A stretch of 64,000 nucleotides of DNA from Granulosicoccus sp045110475 (GTDB lineage Bacteria; Pseudomonadota; Gammaproteobacteria; Granulosicoccales; Granulosicoccaceae): contig JBGCGC010000156.1 in the NCBI GenBank assembly GCA_045110475.1, positions 1 through 64,000 of the forward strand. Reading direction: 5' to 3'. The first letter of the stretch is position 1; every line of letters begins with the position of its first letter. Shown in pieces: positions 1 to 8,706 of the stretch. Under the pieces are notes generated by a model, which saw only the letters and a program-made list of their open reading frames with translations, was not told the origin of the DNA and searched no databases. Position numbers and translations under genes: made by a program.

Positions 1-14
1 CCGAAGGGCGGCTC

Positions 15-99
15 GTCCAGGGGTCATCCGCGTTGTTGCTCGCTCTCAAGGTATACCCGATACCTTTTCGAGCTCGCGCCTAGCGGCTGACCCCTGGAC
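15..99. repeat. Multi-stem foldback (inverted repeat)
   Basis: Three nested pairings can be read by eye. The outer arms 15-29 and 85-99 are 15 bases each with one mismatch. The next pair is 38-42 with 69-73. The innermost is 48-54 with 60-66, a perfect 7-bp stem with a 5-base loop. The whole element would fold into one long hairpin or cruciform. It lies about 400 bp before gltB. No T-run follows it, so it is not a textbook terminator. It may be an extragenic repeat, or the end of an upstream transcription unit outside the window. Confidence 0.7.
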
Positions 100-497
100 A
101 AACCGCTGTTTGAAGCGTTTGAAGGTCACACTACACTAGGCATTAGACAAGCAAATTTCTTATTTATGACTATATTTCAGTGACATAGCTAAGATATTTG
201 CATTTGAGGACTGGTCAAGCGGACGCCTACTGCAGTATAGTGTTCGACAAGCCTGGGTGTCGGTAAAACTGGATTGCGGGCTCATGGAGCTATCCCGGGG
301 CAAACTACAAACAGTAGCGTGTTCGGTTTGGCTACGAAGGGCTAGCACCACGGTAAAGGCAATTAAGTAAGACTACGGGAAATAGTCCACCGGACCGACG
401 AGTCGCACTGAATGCAAACGCTGGAGATGGATCGACTGCAGTCATCCAATCTTGTTAGCCCGACGAACATAATGTTTCTCATACGGGCTAAAACTCT
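100..497. other. Non-coding leader before gltB
   Basis: I see no convincing gene on either strand in these roughly 400 bases. The short open frames on the minus strand have no recognisable protein and no good ribosome binding site. The promoter of gltB should lie here, but I cannot point to a clear -35/-10 pair or a named regulator site. The bases just before the gltB ATG lack a strong Shine-Dalgarno. Confidence 0.5.
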
Positions 498-3400
498 ATG
501 TACAAGAATTTCCCTCCTGCGCAAGGCCTTTACAATCCAAATCAGGAAAAAGACAGCTGCGGCATTGGCTTTGTATGCGATATAAAGGGGCGTGCCAGCA
601 ATCAGATACTGCGTGATGCGCAACGCATGAACTGTTGTATGGAGCACCGGGGTGGCGTTGGTTTCGAGACAAACACCGGTGATGGCGCGGGAATCCTGAC
701 TGCCCTACCACACAAGCTACTGCAAACGGCCGTTAAAGAGGCATTCGGCACTGAGCTCCCCGCTCCCGGCCATTACGGCGCTGGCATCGTCTTCATGCCG
801 ACCGATGTTGATGAGCAAGCTCGTTGTCGTGCCATCATCGATGAGGAAATTGCCGCAGAAGGGCAGCAGCTTATCGGCTGGCGAGATTTGCCGATCGATC
901 CAGACGCGGCTGACCTGGGTAGCGCTGCGCGCGCTGCCATGCCGGTCATGCAGCAGCTCATCATCGGCGTCGGTCGAAGTCAACCAAGCAGTCAGGCTAG
1001 TGCAACGTTTGATCAGGACCTATTTGAAAGAAAGCTCTACCTCATTCGAAAACGTGCCACCAATCGACTCCGCCTTGAGCACGCACTGAAAGATAACAGC
1101 GCCTTTTACGTTTGTTCGCTGTCATCGCGCGTTATCGTTTTCAAGGGAATGCTAACTCCCGATCAGTTGTTTCCGTTCTATATTGATTTACAACAGGAAG
1201 AATTCGAAACCCATCTGGCTATGGTGCATTCGCGCTTTAGTACCAACACGTTTCCATCATGGGATCGTGCGCAGCCTAATCGCTTCATGAGCCATAACGG
1301 TGAAATCAACACCTTGCTTGGCAACGTGAATGCAATGAACACCAGAGAAGGCACTGTTGTCAGCGAGGCTTTTGGCAAAGATGTCAACAAGTTGTTTCCG
1401 GTTGTCTCTCCTGATCGATCCGACTCAGGCACCTTTGACAACGTTCTGGAATTTCTGTTGATGAATGGTCGATCTCTGCATGAATCCGTCATGATGATGA
1501 TCCCCGAGGCGTGGCAGCATCACGCAACCATGTCCGACCTTAAACGTGAATTCTACGAGTATCACTCATGCCTGATAGAGCCCTGGGACGGGCCTGCCTC
1601 TATCGCGTTCACTGATGGAAACTACATAGGCGCGGTACTGGATCGCAATGGCTTGCGCCCATCACGCTACTACATTACATCCGATGACAAATGCATCATG
1701 GCATCCGAGGTAGGCACAGTCGAAGTCGATCCGGCCAAGGTGATCGAGAAAGGACGGCTGCAACCCGGACGTATGTTTCTGATTGACTTCAAGAACGGCC
1801 GCATGATTCCTGACCATGAAATCAAGCACGACATAGCTAGCCAGAAGCCTTATGGAGAATGGTTAAAAAATCAGCGCATCGAACTGGGTGAACTTCCGCA
1901 AGCCGATGCACCGGGCCTTGACACCCAAACGCTCACGCAGCGTATGCAGGCATTTGGCTACACGCAGGAAACCTTACAGTTTATGCTCAAGCCGATGGTT
2001 ACCGAACTCCGTGACCCGGTAGGTTCCATGGGTAATGATGCAGCGTTGGCTGTTATGTCAACCAAACCTCGCATGCTGTATGACTATTTCAAGCAACGTT
2101 TTGCTCAGGTCACCAATCCTGCAATTGACGCTATTCGTGAAGAAGTGATCATGGCGCTTAATTGTTACATCGGGCCAGAGGGCAATTTGCTTGAAACCAC
2201 TGAGCAGCACGCTCATCGACTGAAAATCCCACATCCGATATTGTCCAATGATGAGCTGAGCGCCCTCAGAACGCTTGATTATCGTGGTTGGACCTCAACC
2301 GTCGTCGATATCACTTTCCCTGCAGGTTCCGGCAAGGATGGATTGGTATCCTCAATTGAAAGAATCAAGGCTCAAGCAACGCAAGCCATCGCTGATGGGC
2401 ACAGTCTGCTGATTCTGTCCGATCGCAATACCAGCAGTGATCGGGTGCCGATCAGTTCGTTACTTGCCGTCGGTGCAGTTCACCATCATCTGAATGCGCA
2501 GCATCAACGCTCACGTATTGGTCTGGTTCTGGAAACCGGTGAAGCACGTGAAGTCCATCATCATTGTTTACTGGTTGGCTTTGGCGTAGACGCAATCAAC
2601 CCTTACCTGGCTTATGAATCGTTGTGGGATGCGCGAGCCAACGGACAGTTCGATGGAATTGAACACATCAACAGCGACCTGGATATCGTAGAGACCTATA
2701 AAAAAGCCGCTGGTAAAGGGATTCTCAAGGTCATGGGGAAAATGGGCATATCAACCTTGCAGTCCTACAAGGGTGCGCAAATCTTCGAAATCGTCGGATT
2801 GGCACAAGAGGTCGTTGATCTTGCCTTTGTCGGTGCGGCCAGTCGCGTCAAAGGTGCTGATCTGGGTGTTATTGCCGAGGAAATGCAGCGACGTCATCAG
2901 TTCGGGTATCCATCACGGGATATGCCAATAACTCAAGTGCTGCCAAATCCCGGAGATTTTCATTGGCGAAAACATGGCGATACCCATATGTGGGAGCCGT
3001 CAGCGGTGACCAATCTCCAAGTGGCTGCTCGCACTAACAGTGAAGATGCCTATTGGAAGTTTGCCAGACAAACCAACGAACAGAACACGCGTGACGCGAC
3101 GTTGCGTGGTTTGTTGAAGTTTAATTCGGCAGCCAATGGTGGTCCGATTTCCATAGATGAGGTAGAGCCCGCCTCCGAAATCGTCAAGCGTTTCGCCACG
3201 GGTGCCATGAGTTTTGGCAGCATCAGTGCCGAGGCCCATGAGACGTTGGCAGTAGCCATGAACCGTATTGGTGGAAAATCCAATACGGGTGAGGGTGGTG
3301 AGGATGCCAAACGTTTTACGCCTATGGCGAACGGCGATTCCAAACGATCCGCCATCAAGCAGGTTGCCAGTGGACGCTTTGGTGTCACCATTAACTATCT

Positions 3401-5102
3401 GACTAATGCAGATGAAATCCAGATCAAGATTATTCAGGGTGCCAAACCCGGAGAGGGCGGTGAACTGCCTGGTGCCAAGGTGGATGATTACATTGCAAAG
3501 CTGCGTCACTCCACACCGGGTGTAGGGCTCATTAGCCCACCGCCACATCACGACATCTACTCCATTGAGGATATGTCGCAGCTGATTCATGACTTGAAAA
3601 ACGCCAATCCTGAAGCGCGCATCAGCGTTAAACTGGGGGCGGAAGTTGGCGTAGGCACGGTTGCGGCAGGCGTTACCAAGGCGCTGGCTGATCATATTGT
3701 TATTGCAGGGGACTCCGGAGGCACGGGGGCCTCGCCGCTGACATCCATCAAGCATGCAGGCGTGCCATGGGAGCTAGGACTGGCTGAAACGCATCAGACT
3801 CTTGTACTCAACAACCTGCGATCTCGCGTCGTCCTGCAAACAGATGGACAGATAAAGACAGGCCGGGATGTGGCCATTGCGGCCTTGCTGGGTGCTGAAG
3901 AAATCGGTCTCGCCACAGCCCCACTGATCGCTCTCGGGTGCATCATGATGCGAAAATGCCATCTAAACACTTGCCCTGTGGGAATTGCCACGCAAGACAA
4001 GGAACTGCGCAAGAAATTTACTGGACAACCGGAACACGTCGTTAACTATGTGTTCATGGTTGCCAAGGAATTGCGCATGATCATGGCCGAACTGGGATTC
4101 CGAACCTTCAACGAGATGGTTGGACGGGTGGATGCGCTCGAGGTAGATGATGCCCTCAAACACTGGAAGTCAGAGGGGTTGGATTTAGCGGCCTTGTTGA
4201 CGGCAGCCACCACCCCAAAGGACTTTCTGGGTGCTTATCAAATACATCAGCAGGCACATGGATTGGAGAAAGCGCTTGATAATAAATTAATAGAGTTGGC
4301 AGCGCCTGCATTGTCTTCTGGCTCTCGCGAAAAAGTATTCCACGAATTGCCGTTGATCAATACCAATCGCGTGGTCGGTGGCATGCTGTCCAACAGAATC
4401 ATTCGTGACGTCGGTCCGCAGATGCTTCCGGACAATACTATCCATTTCAAGTTTCACGGTAATGCCGGGCAAAGTTTCGGAGCGTGGTTGGCCAAGGGGG
4501 TCACGCTTGAGGTTGAAGGTGATGCCAATGACTTTGTTGGTAAGGGCCTGTCTGGTGGTCGCGTTGTTGTTTACCCGCCTCGCGTGAGCTCTTTCAAAGC
4601 AGAAGACAACATCATCGCGGGTAACGTCATTCTCTACGGAGCGACCAGCGGAGAATGTTTTCTGAGTGGGGTGGTTGCCGAGCGTTTTTGTGTTCGAAAT
4701 AGTGGTGCTAATGCGGTTGTTGAAGGCGTTGGCGATCATGGTTGTGAATACATGACAGGCGGACGTGTTGTGGTGCTGGGTAGCACAGGTCGTAACTTCG
4801 CCTCTGGTATGAGTGGCGGTATTGCCTATGTGTGGGATAAGGAAGGTAAGCTTGAGGAGCGATGTAATCTTGATATGGTGGGGCTGGAGTCCCTCGAAGA
4901 AGAGCTGGATATTCGCGAAGTGCAAACCTTGATAGAAAAACACATCTCGTACACCAACTCCTCCATTGCAGAGCGGATAATGGCTGACTGGGACAATCAG
5001 GCTCAGCATTTCGTCAAGGTGATGCCACGTGACTACAAGCGTGTTTTGCTGGAACAAAAAGCTGCCGCACAGAGCAGGAACGAAGAGCTGGTTCCCGTTT
5101 AA
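498..5102 (+). CDS. gltB: Glutamate synthase (NADPH) large subunit
   Basis: This is the alpha subunit of glutamate synthase. It hydrolyses glutamine in an N-terminal amidotransferase domain and channels ammonia to 2-oxoglutarate at an FMN site, giving two glutamates. At 1534 residues it has the usual bacterial length. A short propeptide of about 20 residues precedes Cys21 in KDSCGIGF, the expected N-terminal nucleophile exposed by processing. The 3Fe-4S cysteines are visible as C1148, C1154 and C1159 in CIMMRKCHLNTCPVG. The C-terminal third has the glycine-rich beta-helix repeats (GNVILYGATSGE, GANAVVEGVGDHG). It is followed by gltD on the same strand after a 213-bp gap containing a strong hairpin. 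The enzyme is cytoplasmic and acts in ammonium assimilation. Confidence 0.97.
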   Translation: MYKNFPPAQGLYNPNQEKDSCGIGFVCDIKGRASNQILRDAQRMNCCMEHRGGVGFETNTGDGAGILTALPHKLLQTAVKEAFGTELPAPGHYGAGIVFMPTDVDEQARCRAIIDEEIAAEGQQLIGWRDLPIDPDAADLGSAARAAMPVMQQLIIGVGRSQPSSQASATFDQDLFERKLYLIRKRATNRLRLEHALKDNSAFYVCSLSSRVIVFKGMLTPDQLFPFYIDLQQEEFETHLAMVHSRFSTNTFPSWDRAQPNRFMSHNGEINTLLGNVNAMNTREGTVVSEAFGKDVNKLFPVVSPDRSDSGTFDNVLEFLLMNGRSLHESVMMMIPEAWQHHATMSDLKREFYEYHSCLIEPWDGPASIAFTDGNYIGAVLDRNGLRPSRYYITSDDKCIMASEVGTVEVDPAKVIEKGRLQPGRMFLIDFKNGRMIPDHEIKHDIASQKPYGEWLKNQRIELGELPQADAPGLDTQTLTQRMQAFGYTQETLQFMLKPMVTELRDPVGSMGNDAALAVMSTKPRMLYDYFKQRFAQVTNPAIDAIREEVIMALNCYIGPEGNLLETTEQHAHRLKIPHPILSNDELSALRTLDYRGWTSTVVDITFPAGSGKDGLVSSIERIKAQATQAIADGHSLLILSDRNTSSDRVPISSLLAVGAVHHHLNAQHQRSRIGLVLETGEAREVHHHCLLVGFGVDAINPYLAYESLWDARANGQFDGIEHINSDLDIVETYKKAAGKGILKVMGKMGISTLQSYKGAQIFEIVGLAQEVVDLAFVGAASRVKGADLGVIAEEMQRRHQFGYPSRDMPITQVLPNPGDFHWRKHGDTHMWEPSAVTNLQVAARTNSEDAYWKFARQTNEQNTRDATLRGLLKFNSAANGGPISIDEVEPASEIVKRFATGAMSFGSISAEAHETLAVAMNRIGGKSNTGEGGEDAKRFTPMANGDSKRSAIKQVASGRFGVTINYLTNADEIQIKIIQGAKPGEGGELPGAKVDDYIAKLRHSTPGVGLISPPPHHDIYSIEDMSQLIHDLKNANPEARISVKLGAEVGVGTVAAGVTKALADHIVIAGDSGGTGASPLTSIKHAGVPWELGLAETHQTLVLNNLRSRVVLQTDGQIKTGRDVAIAALLGAEEIGLATAPLIALGCIMMRKCHLNTCPVGIATQDKELRKKFTGQPEHVVNYVFMVAKELRMIMAELGFRTFNEMVGRVDALEVDDALKHWKSEGLDLAALLTAATTPKDFLGAYQIHQQAHGLEKALDNKLIELAAPALSSGSREKVFHELPLINTNRVVGGMLSNRIIRDVGPQMLPDNTIHFKFHGNAGQSFGAWLAKGVTLEVEGDANDFVGKGLSGGRVVVYPPRVSSFKAEDNIIAGNVILYGATSGECFLSGVVAERFCVRNSGANAVVEGVGDHGCEYMTGGRVVVLGSTGRNFASGMSGGIAYVWDKEGKLEERCNLDMVGLESLEEELDIREVQTLIEKHISYTNSSIAERIMADWDNQAQHFVKVMPRDYKRVLLEQKAAAQSRNEELVPV

Positions 5103-5149
5103 GCGATCATGAATTGCGGAAATCGTCATGTTCAGCGACGTCAAGCTGT

Positions 5150-5185
5150 ATGGTCGTGTAGTGGCTTGTCGCTACTACACACCAT
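5150..5185 (+). promoter_or_regulatory. Strong intercistronic hairpin, gltB-gltD
   Basis: ATGGT at 5150-5154 pairs with ACCAT at 5181-5185. The 10-base arm 5156-5165 pairs with 5171-5180 with a single G-T wobble, closing a 5-base loop; one C at 5155 is bulged. No run of T follows, so an intrinsic terminator is unlikely. Between gltB and gltD it could stabilise the upstream message, act as a processing site, or set the subunit ratio. Confidence 0.6.
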
Positions 5186-5315
5186 TGCGTGCTGATGGCG
5201 TTCACTCAATAAAAATGGGCAAGACTTCCGTCATCACAGGTTTGACGGGCGTCCAGTTGTCACCAGTGACTGATTAAAGTTAGCTAACGAAAACAAGGAA
5301 CAAAGAGTACCGAGT

Positions 5316-6776
5316 ATGGGCAAAGCTACAGGGTTTATCGAAATCAAGCGAGAAGCTGCACCTTATCGTGCGCCCGCAGTTCGACTTCTGGACTACTCCG
5401 AAATTTATACCGACCATGATGACAACCGCTTGCAATCGCAAGGCGCTCGTTGTATGGATTGCGGCGTACCCTTCTGTCAGTCTGACAATGGCTGCCCGGT
5501 GCATAATCTGATTCCTGAATGGAATGACCTTGTGTACCGAGGTGATTGGCGAGAAGCTCTGGATCGCTTGCACAAAACCAATAACTTCCCGGAATTCACA
5601 GGGCGTGTGTGTCCGGCTCCATGTGAGGGTGCCTGCGTATTGGGTATTAACGATCCGGCAGTAACCATCAAGAACATCGAAATGGCTATTATCGATCGTG
5701 GCTTTGCCGAAGGCTGGGTAGTTCCAGAGCCGCCCCTCACCAGAACCGGTAAAACGGTCGCCGTTGTCGGTTCGGGCCCGGCAGGACTGGCCGCGGCCGC
5801 ACAGCTCAATAAGGCTGGACACATGGTAACCGTGTACGAGCGTCAGGATCGCGTGGGTGGATTGCTCACGTATGGAATTCCCAACATGAAGCTCGAAAAG
5901 GAAGACGTGGTTGACCGACGTGTCAAACTACTGAAAGAGGAAGGCATCGAATTTCTGGTAAACCAGTCAGTAGGTGATGGCAGCGACGGAACCGTCGATA
6001 TTAATGAAATAAGACAATCGCACGACGCCACCCTTCTCACTACCGGTGCAACGACCCCTCGTGATCTGTCTATTCCTGGCAGAGAGCTTGATGGCGTGCA
6101 CTTTGCGATGGACTTTCTGACCAGCAACACCAAAAGTCTACTGGATTCCGGACACACCGATGACGATTTCATTTCAGCTAAAGACAAAGACGTCATCGTC
6201 GTTGGCGGGGGTGATACCGGAACCGATTGTATCGCCACATCACTGCGCCACGGTTGTAAAAGCCTTGTCAATTTTGAGGTAGTACCGCAACCTCCGGAGT
6301 CCCGTGCCGATAACAACCCGTGGCCTACCTGGCCGAAAATATTCCGCACAGACTATGGCCATGAAGAATCAAGCGCAGTTTTCGGTAGCGATCCTCGGGT
6401 TTATCAGATTTCTTCAGTTGAATTTGTCGGTGAGCAGGGCAAGTTACAGGCGGTGCGCACGGTGGAGGTAGAGTTTGCTGACGGACAGTTCGTTCCTCGA
6501 GCCGGCACCGAAAAGGAATGGAAGGCCGATCTGGTCCTTCTCGCCATGGGTTTTCTCGGTCCGGAACATGCCTGCTCTGATGCACTGAATGTTGATTACG
6601 ACAATCGTTCCAACTACGAGGCCGAGTACGGAAAATACCAGACGTCGGTAGAGGGTGTATTCGCTGCTGGCGACTGCCGTCGTGGTCAGTCTCTGGTTGT
6701 CTGGGCGATCAATGAGGGACGCGAGGCTGCGCGTGAAATTGATCGCTCTTTAATGGGACAGACATTGTTGCCATAG
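5316..6776 (+). CDS. gltD: Glutamate synthase small subunit
   Basis: This is the beta subunit. It carries FAD, oxidises NADPH and passes electrons through 4Fe-4S clusters to GltB. The N-terminal cysteine region is visible around residues 46-110 (CMDCGVPFCQ, then GCPVHN and VCPAPCEGAC). An FAD-binding GSGPAGLAAA motif sits near residue 150, and a second dinucleotide motif, VVGGGDTGTDC, near residue 295. The C-terminal GVFAAGDCRRGQSLVVWAI is typical of the family. At 486 residues it is of normal length. It forms a unit with gltB, though the gap is longer than usual. AAGGAA upstream of the ATG is a plausible but distant ribosome binding site. Confidence 0.97.
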   Translation: MGKATGFIEIKREAAPYRAPAVRLLDYSEIYTDHDDNRLQSQGARCMDCGVPFCQSDNGCPVHNLIPEWNDLVYRGDWREALDRLHKTNNFPEFTGRVCPAPCEGACVLGINDPAVTIKNIEMAIIDRGFAEGWVVPEPPLTRTGKTVAVVGSGPAGLAAAAQLNKAGHMVTVYERQDRVGGLLTYGIPNMKLEKEDVVDRRVKLLKEEGIEFLVNQSVGDGSDGTVDINEIRQSHDATLLTTGATTPRDLSIPGRELDGVHFAMDFLTSNTKSLLDSGHTDDDFISAKDKDVIVVGGGDTGTDCIATSLRHGCKSLVNFEVVPQPPESRADNNPWPTWPKIFRTDYGHEESSAVFGSDPRVYQISSVEFVGEQGKLQAVRTVEVEFADGQFVPRAGTEKEWKADLVLLAMGFLGPEHACSDALNVDYDNRSNYEAEYGKYQTSVEGVFAAGDCRRGQSLVVWAINEGREAAREIDRSLMGQTLLP

Positions 6777-6823
6777 CCTGTAGCCCAGCCCCAACTGTCA
6801 GCCTCCCTTTGAGAAAAAATGTA

Positions 6824-8077
6824 ATGCACATCATCGACGAGCCACTGCTGCAACAGGTACGCGATCGTTTTGCGCTGATAGACGAATGCCCTCAGCAGGG
6901 TAAACGCGTTTTCTTTGAAAATGCGGGAGGAGCGCTTACCCTGAAATCGGTGGTGGATACTTCAACACACTATGCAGCCATTCCGGACAATCAAGGCAGG
7001 GACAACGTTGCCAGCCATGAGTTAGTCAGTGTTATCAACAAGGCCAAGGATGATATGCGCGCGTTCATGAACGCAGAAGGCGGGCAGTTTTTCGTTGGAG
7101 AAAGTGGCACTGAGTTGTTGTTCAGATTGATCATGAATGCCTGTCTTGGAGCGGAAAGAGGCGGTGTGGTGCTCGGATCAACTCTGGAGCATCCGGCGAC
7201 ACGCTCTGCCTGTGATCGTTGGGCGAAAATATCAGGCCATGAGCATGTGCTGGTTAAACATGATGATGCTACAGGTACGGTTACCGCTGATAAGTATGCG
7301 GCGGCTGTTACTGATAACACGGTTGTCGCCACAATATTGCATACCTCACCGGTTACTGGAATGAGTGTCGACGTGGCAGCATGCGTCAAGGCTATCCGCG
7401 CTACCGCGCCGCATTGCATTATCATTGTTGATGGGATTCAGCATGCCGCGCACGGGGGCATGGATCTCGCGGCTTACGATGTCGATGGGTACGTTATCTC
7501 GCCATATAAGGTGTTTTCCCGCCATGGTTATGGTCTGGCCTGGATATCCGATGCCCTGTCGGCTGTACCGCACAACAATCTGATAAACGGCCCGGATGAA
7601 AACTGGGAGATGGGTACCCGCGATACCGGTGCCTATGCGACTTTGTCTGATGTGGTCAGCTACTTTGAATGGCTCGGTGAAACAGCCGGTGGCATGGGCG
7701 ACAGGCGCAGCAAGTTTCAGGCAGCGGCAGACGCAATCAAGCGGCAGGAAACACTGCTGACCGATGCCATGATTAACGGCATTGGTAATTTACGCGGCCT
7801 GGCCGATCTTGAAAAAGTCGTCATCATCGGCGGCGTTGACAACCCTGCTCGTGAAGGTCTCGTGTCATTGACGGTAACCGGTGTTGCCTCAGCCAAGGTG
7901 GTCGAACAGCTCAACAACGAAGGCATCCGAACACATCTACGCAAAGCGGATCATTATTCTGGAAATATTCTGGATCCGTTGGGTATGGATAGTTGCATCA
8001 GGGTGTCCATGTGTCACTACAATTCAACGCATGAGGTGGCGAAGTTTCTTGCGGTAATGAACGAGCTGTACAGTTAG
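6824..8077 (+). CDS. PLP-dependent class V aminotransferase-fold enzyme
   Basis: This 417-residue protein has the fold of cysteine desulfurases and kynureninases. The PLP lysine is in SPYKVFSRHGYG and the cofactor aspartate is in VDGIQHAAHGG. The small C-terminal domain ends with the familiar RVSMCHYNSTHEV. The loop where true desulfurases keep the catalytic cysteine (an RxGxxC-type motif) reads LRKADHYSGNI here, with no cysteine, so desulfurase or selenocysteine lyase activity is doubtful. An aminotransferase, epimerase or lyase is more likely. I chose the ATG at 6824 over an upstream in-frame TTG at 6809. It follows gltD by 47 bases on the same strand and may be cotranscribed. Confidence 0.8.
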   Translation: MHIIDEPLLQQVRDRFALIDECPQQGKRVFFENAGGALTLKSVVDTSTHYAAIPDNQGRDNVASHELVSVINKAKDDMRAFMNAEGGQFFVGESGTELLFRLIMNACLGAERGGVVLGSTLEHPATRSACDRWAKISGHEHVLVKHDDATGTVTADKYAAAVTDNTVVATILHTSPVTGMSVDVAACVKAIRATAPHCIIIVDGIQHAAHGGMDLAAYDVDGYVISPYKVFSRHGYGLAWISDALSAVPHNNLINGPDENWEMGTRDTGAYATLSDVVSYFEWLGETAGGMGDRRSKFQAAADAIKRQETLLTDAMINGIGNLRGLADLEKVVIIGGVDNPAREGLVSLTVTGVASAKVVEQLNNEGIRTHLRKADHYSGNILDPLGMDSCIRVSMCHYNSTHEVAKFLAVMNELYS

Positions 8078-8118
8078 TTTTCAACCTTCATCGTGGTAGC
8101 GCTGTTCAACCGCTAAAA

Positions 8119-8553
8119 TCAGGCCTCCGCGTATTGCTTGAGCCCTTCCATGGTGCCGCTGATGCCTTTACGGATCTTCCCGCCTATAAGCCTGGAGAAC
8201 AACGGTGCAAGGGCCCCGGTGAAGACGACGCGATGAGTTACCTCAGTAGTATCGCCTGAAGTGCCATTAGCGCTCTGGGGCGCAGCAACGAGCTCGTGTT
8301 CGAAAGTCATTGTGCAAAAGGGCAGTTTTGATTCAACGCTAAACGAACCGGGTTCATCGACTGCAACCATGCGCGTAGCCGTTTTAGGTGCCCCGACAGG
8401 TTTCAGCCATCCCCGCGTGCCGGCAACAAATTCTCCGTCCAGACCTACCGCCTCAATGTCGGGATCCCATTGGGCCCAACTGTCAACATCACGATAGATG
8501 GCAAAAATAGACTCACGGCTGCGGGCAATACTGATGCGATATTCTATGTTCAT
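8119..8553 (-). CDS. SRPBCC (START-like) family protein
   Basis: The 144-residue protein begins MNIEYRISIARSRESIFAIY and continues with WAQWDPDIEAV, the usual opening of the polyketide cyclase/SRPBCC ligand-binding fold. It has alternating beta strands and a C-terminal amphipathic helix (IRKGISGTMEGLKQYAEA). No signal peptide is seen, so it should be cytoplasmic. Members bind hydrophobic ligands and many have no known substrate. It converges with the preceding gene with a gap of 41 bases and has no obvious operon partner. Confidence 0.8.
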   Translation of the reverse strand: MNIEYRISIARSRESIFAIYRDVDSWAQWDPDIEAVGLDGEFVAGTRGWLKPVGAPKTATRMVAVDEPGSFSVESKLPFCTMTFEHELVAAPQSANGTSGDTTEVTHRVVFTGALAPLFSRLIGGKIRKGISGTMEGLKQYAEA

Positions 8554-8706
8554 GCGTCAATCGGTAATGTGCGAAGGTTTAGTAATCAAAATCCCTACGT
8601 GCATTATAACGTTACGCTGGAATTAACAATGATTGTAAGGATTCTGAAGGAACTTTAGCCATAGAGTCCCCCTCAGAATAGTAATCTTCTAAAGTCTGAT
8701 GACTCC

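Noticed and set aside
3000..3755. Minus-strand open frame of 251 codons inside gltB
   Set aside because: Antisense to the conserved FMN domain of GltB; the peptide shows no known motif.
4287..5144. Long minus-strand open frame of 285 codons across the 3' end of gltB
   Set aside because: It lies antisense to well-conserved GltB sequence, has no recognisable domain and no ribosome binding site; it is a shadow frame.
6824..8077. Cysteine desulfurase (SufS/IscS)
   Set aside because: The catalytic cysteine loop is missing; only the fold is supported.
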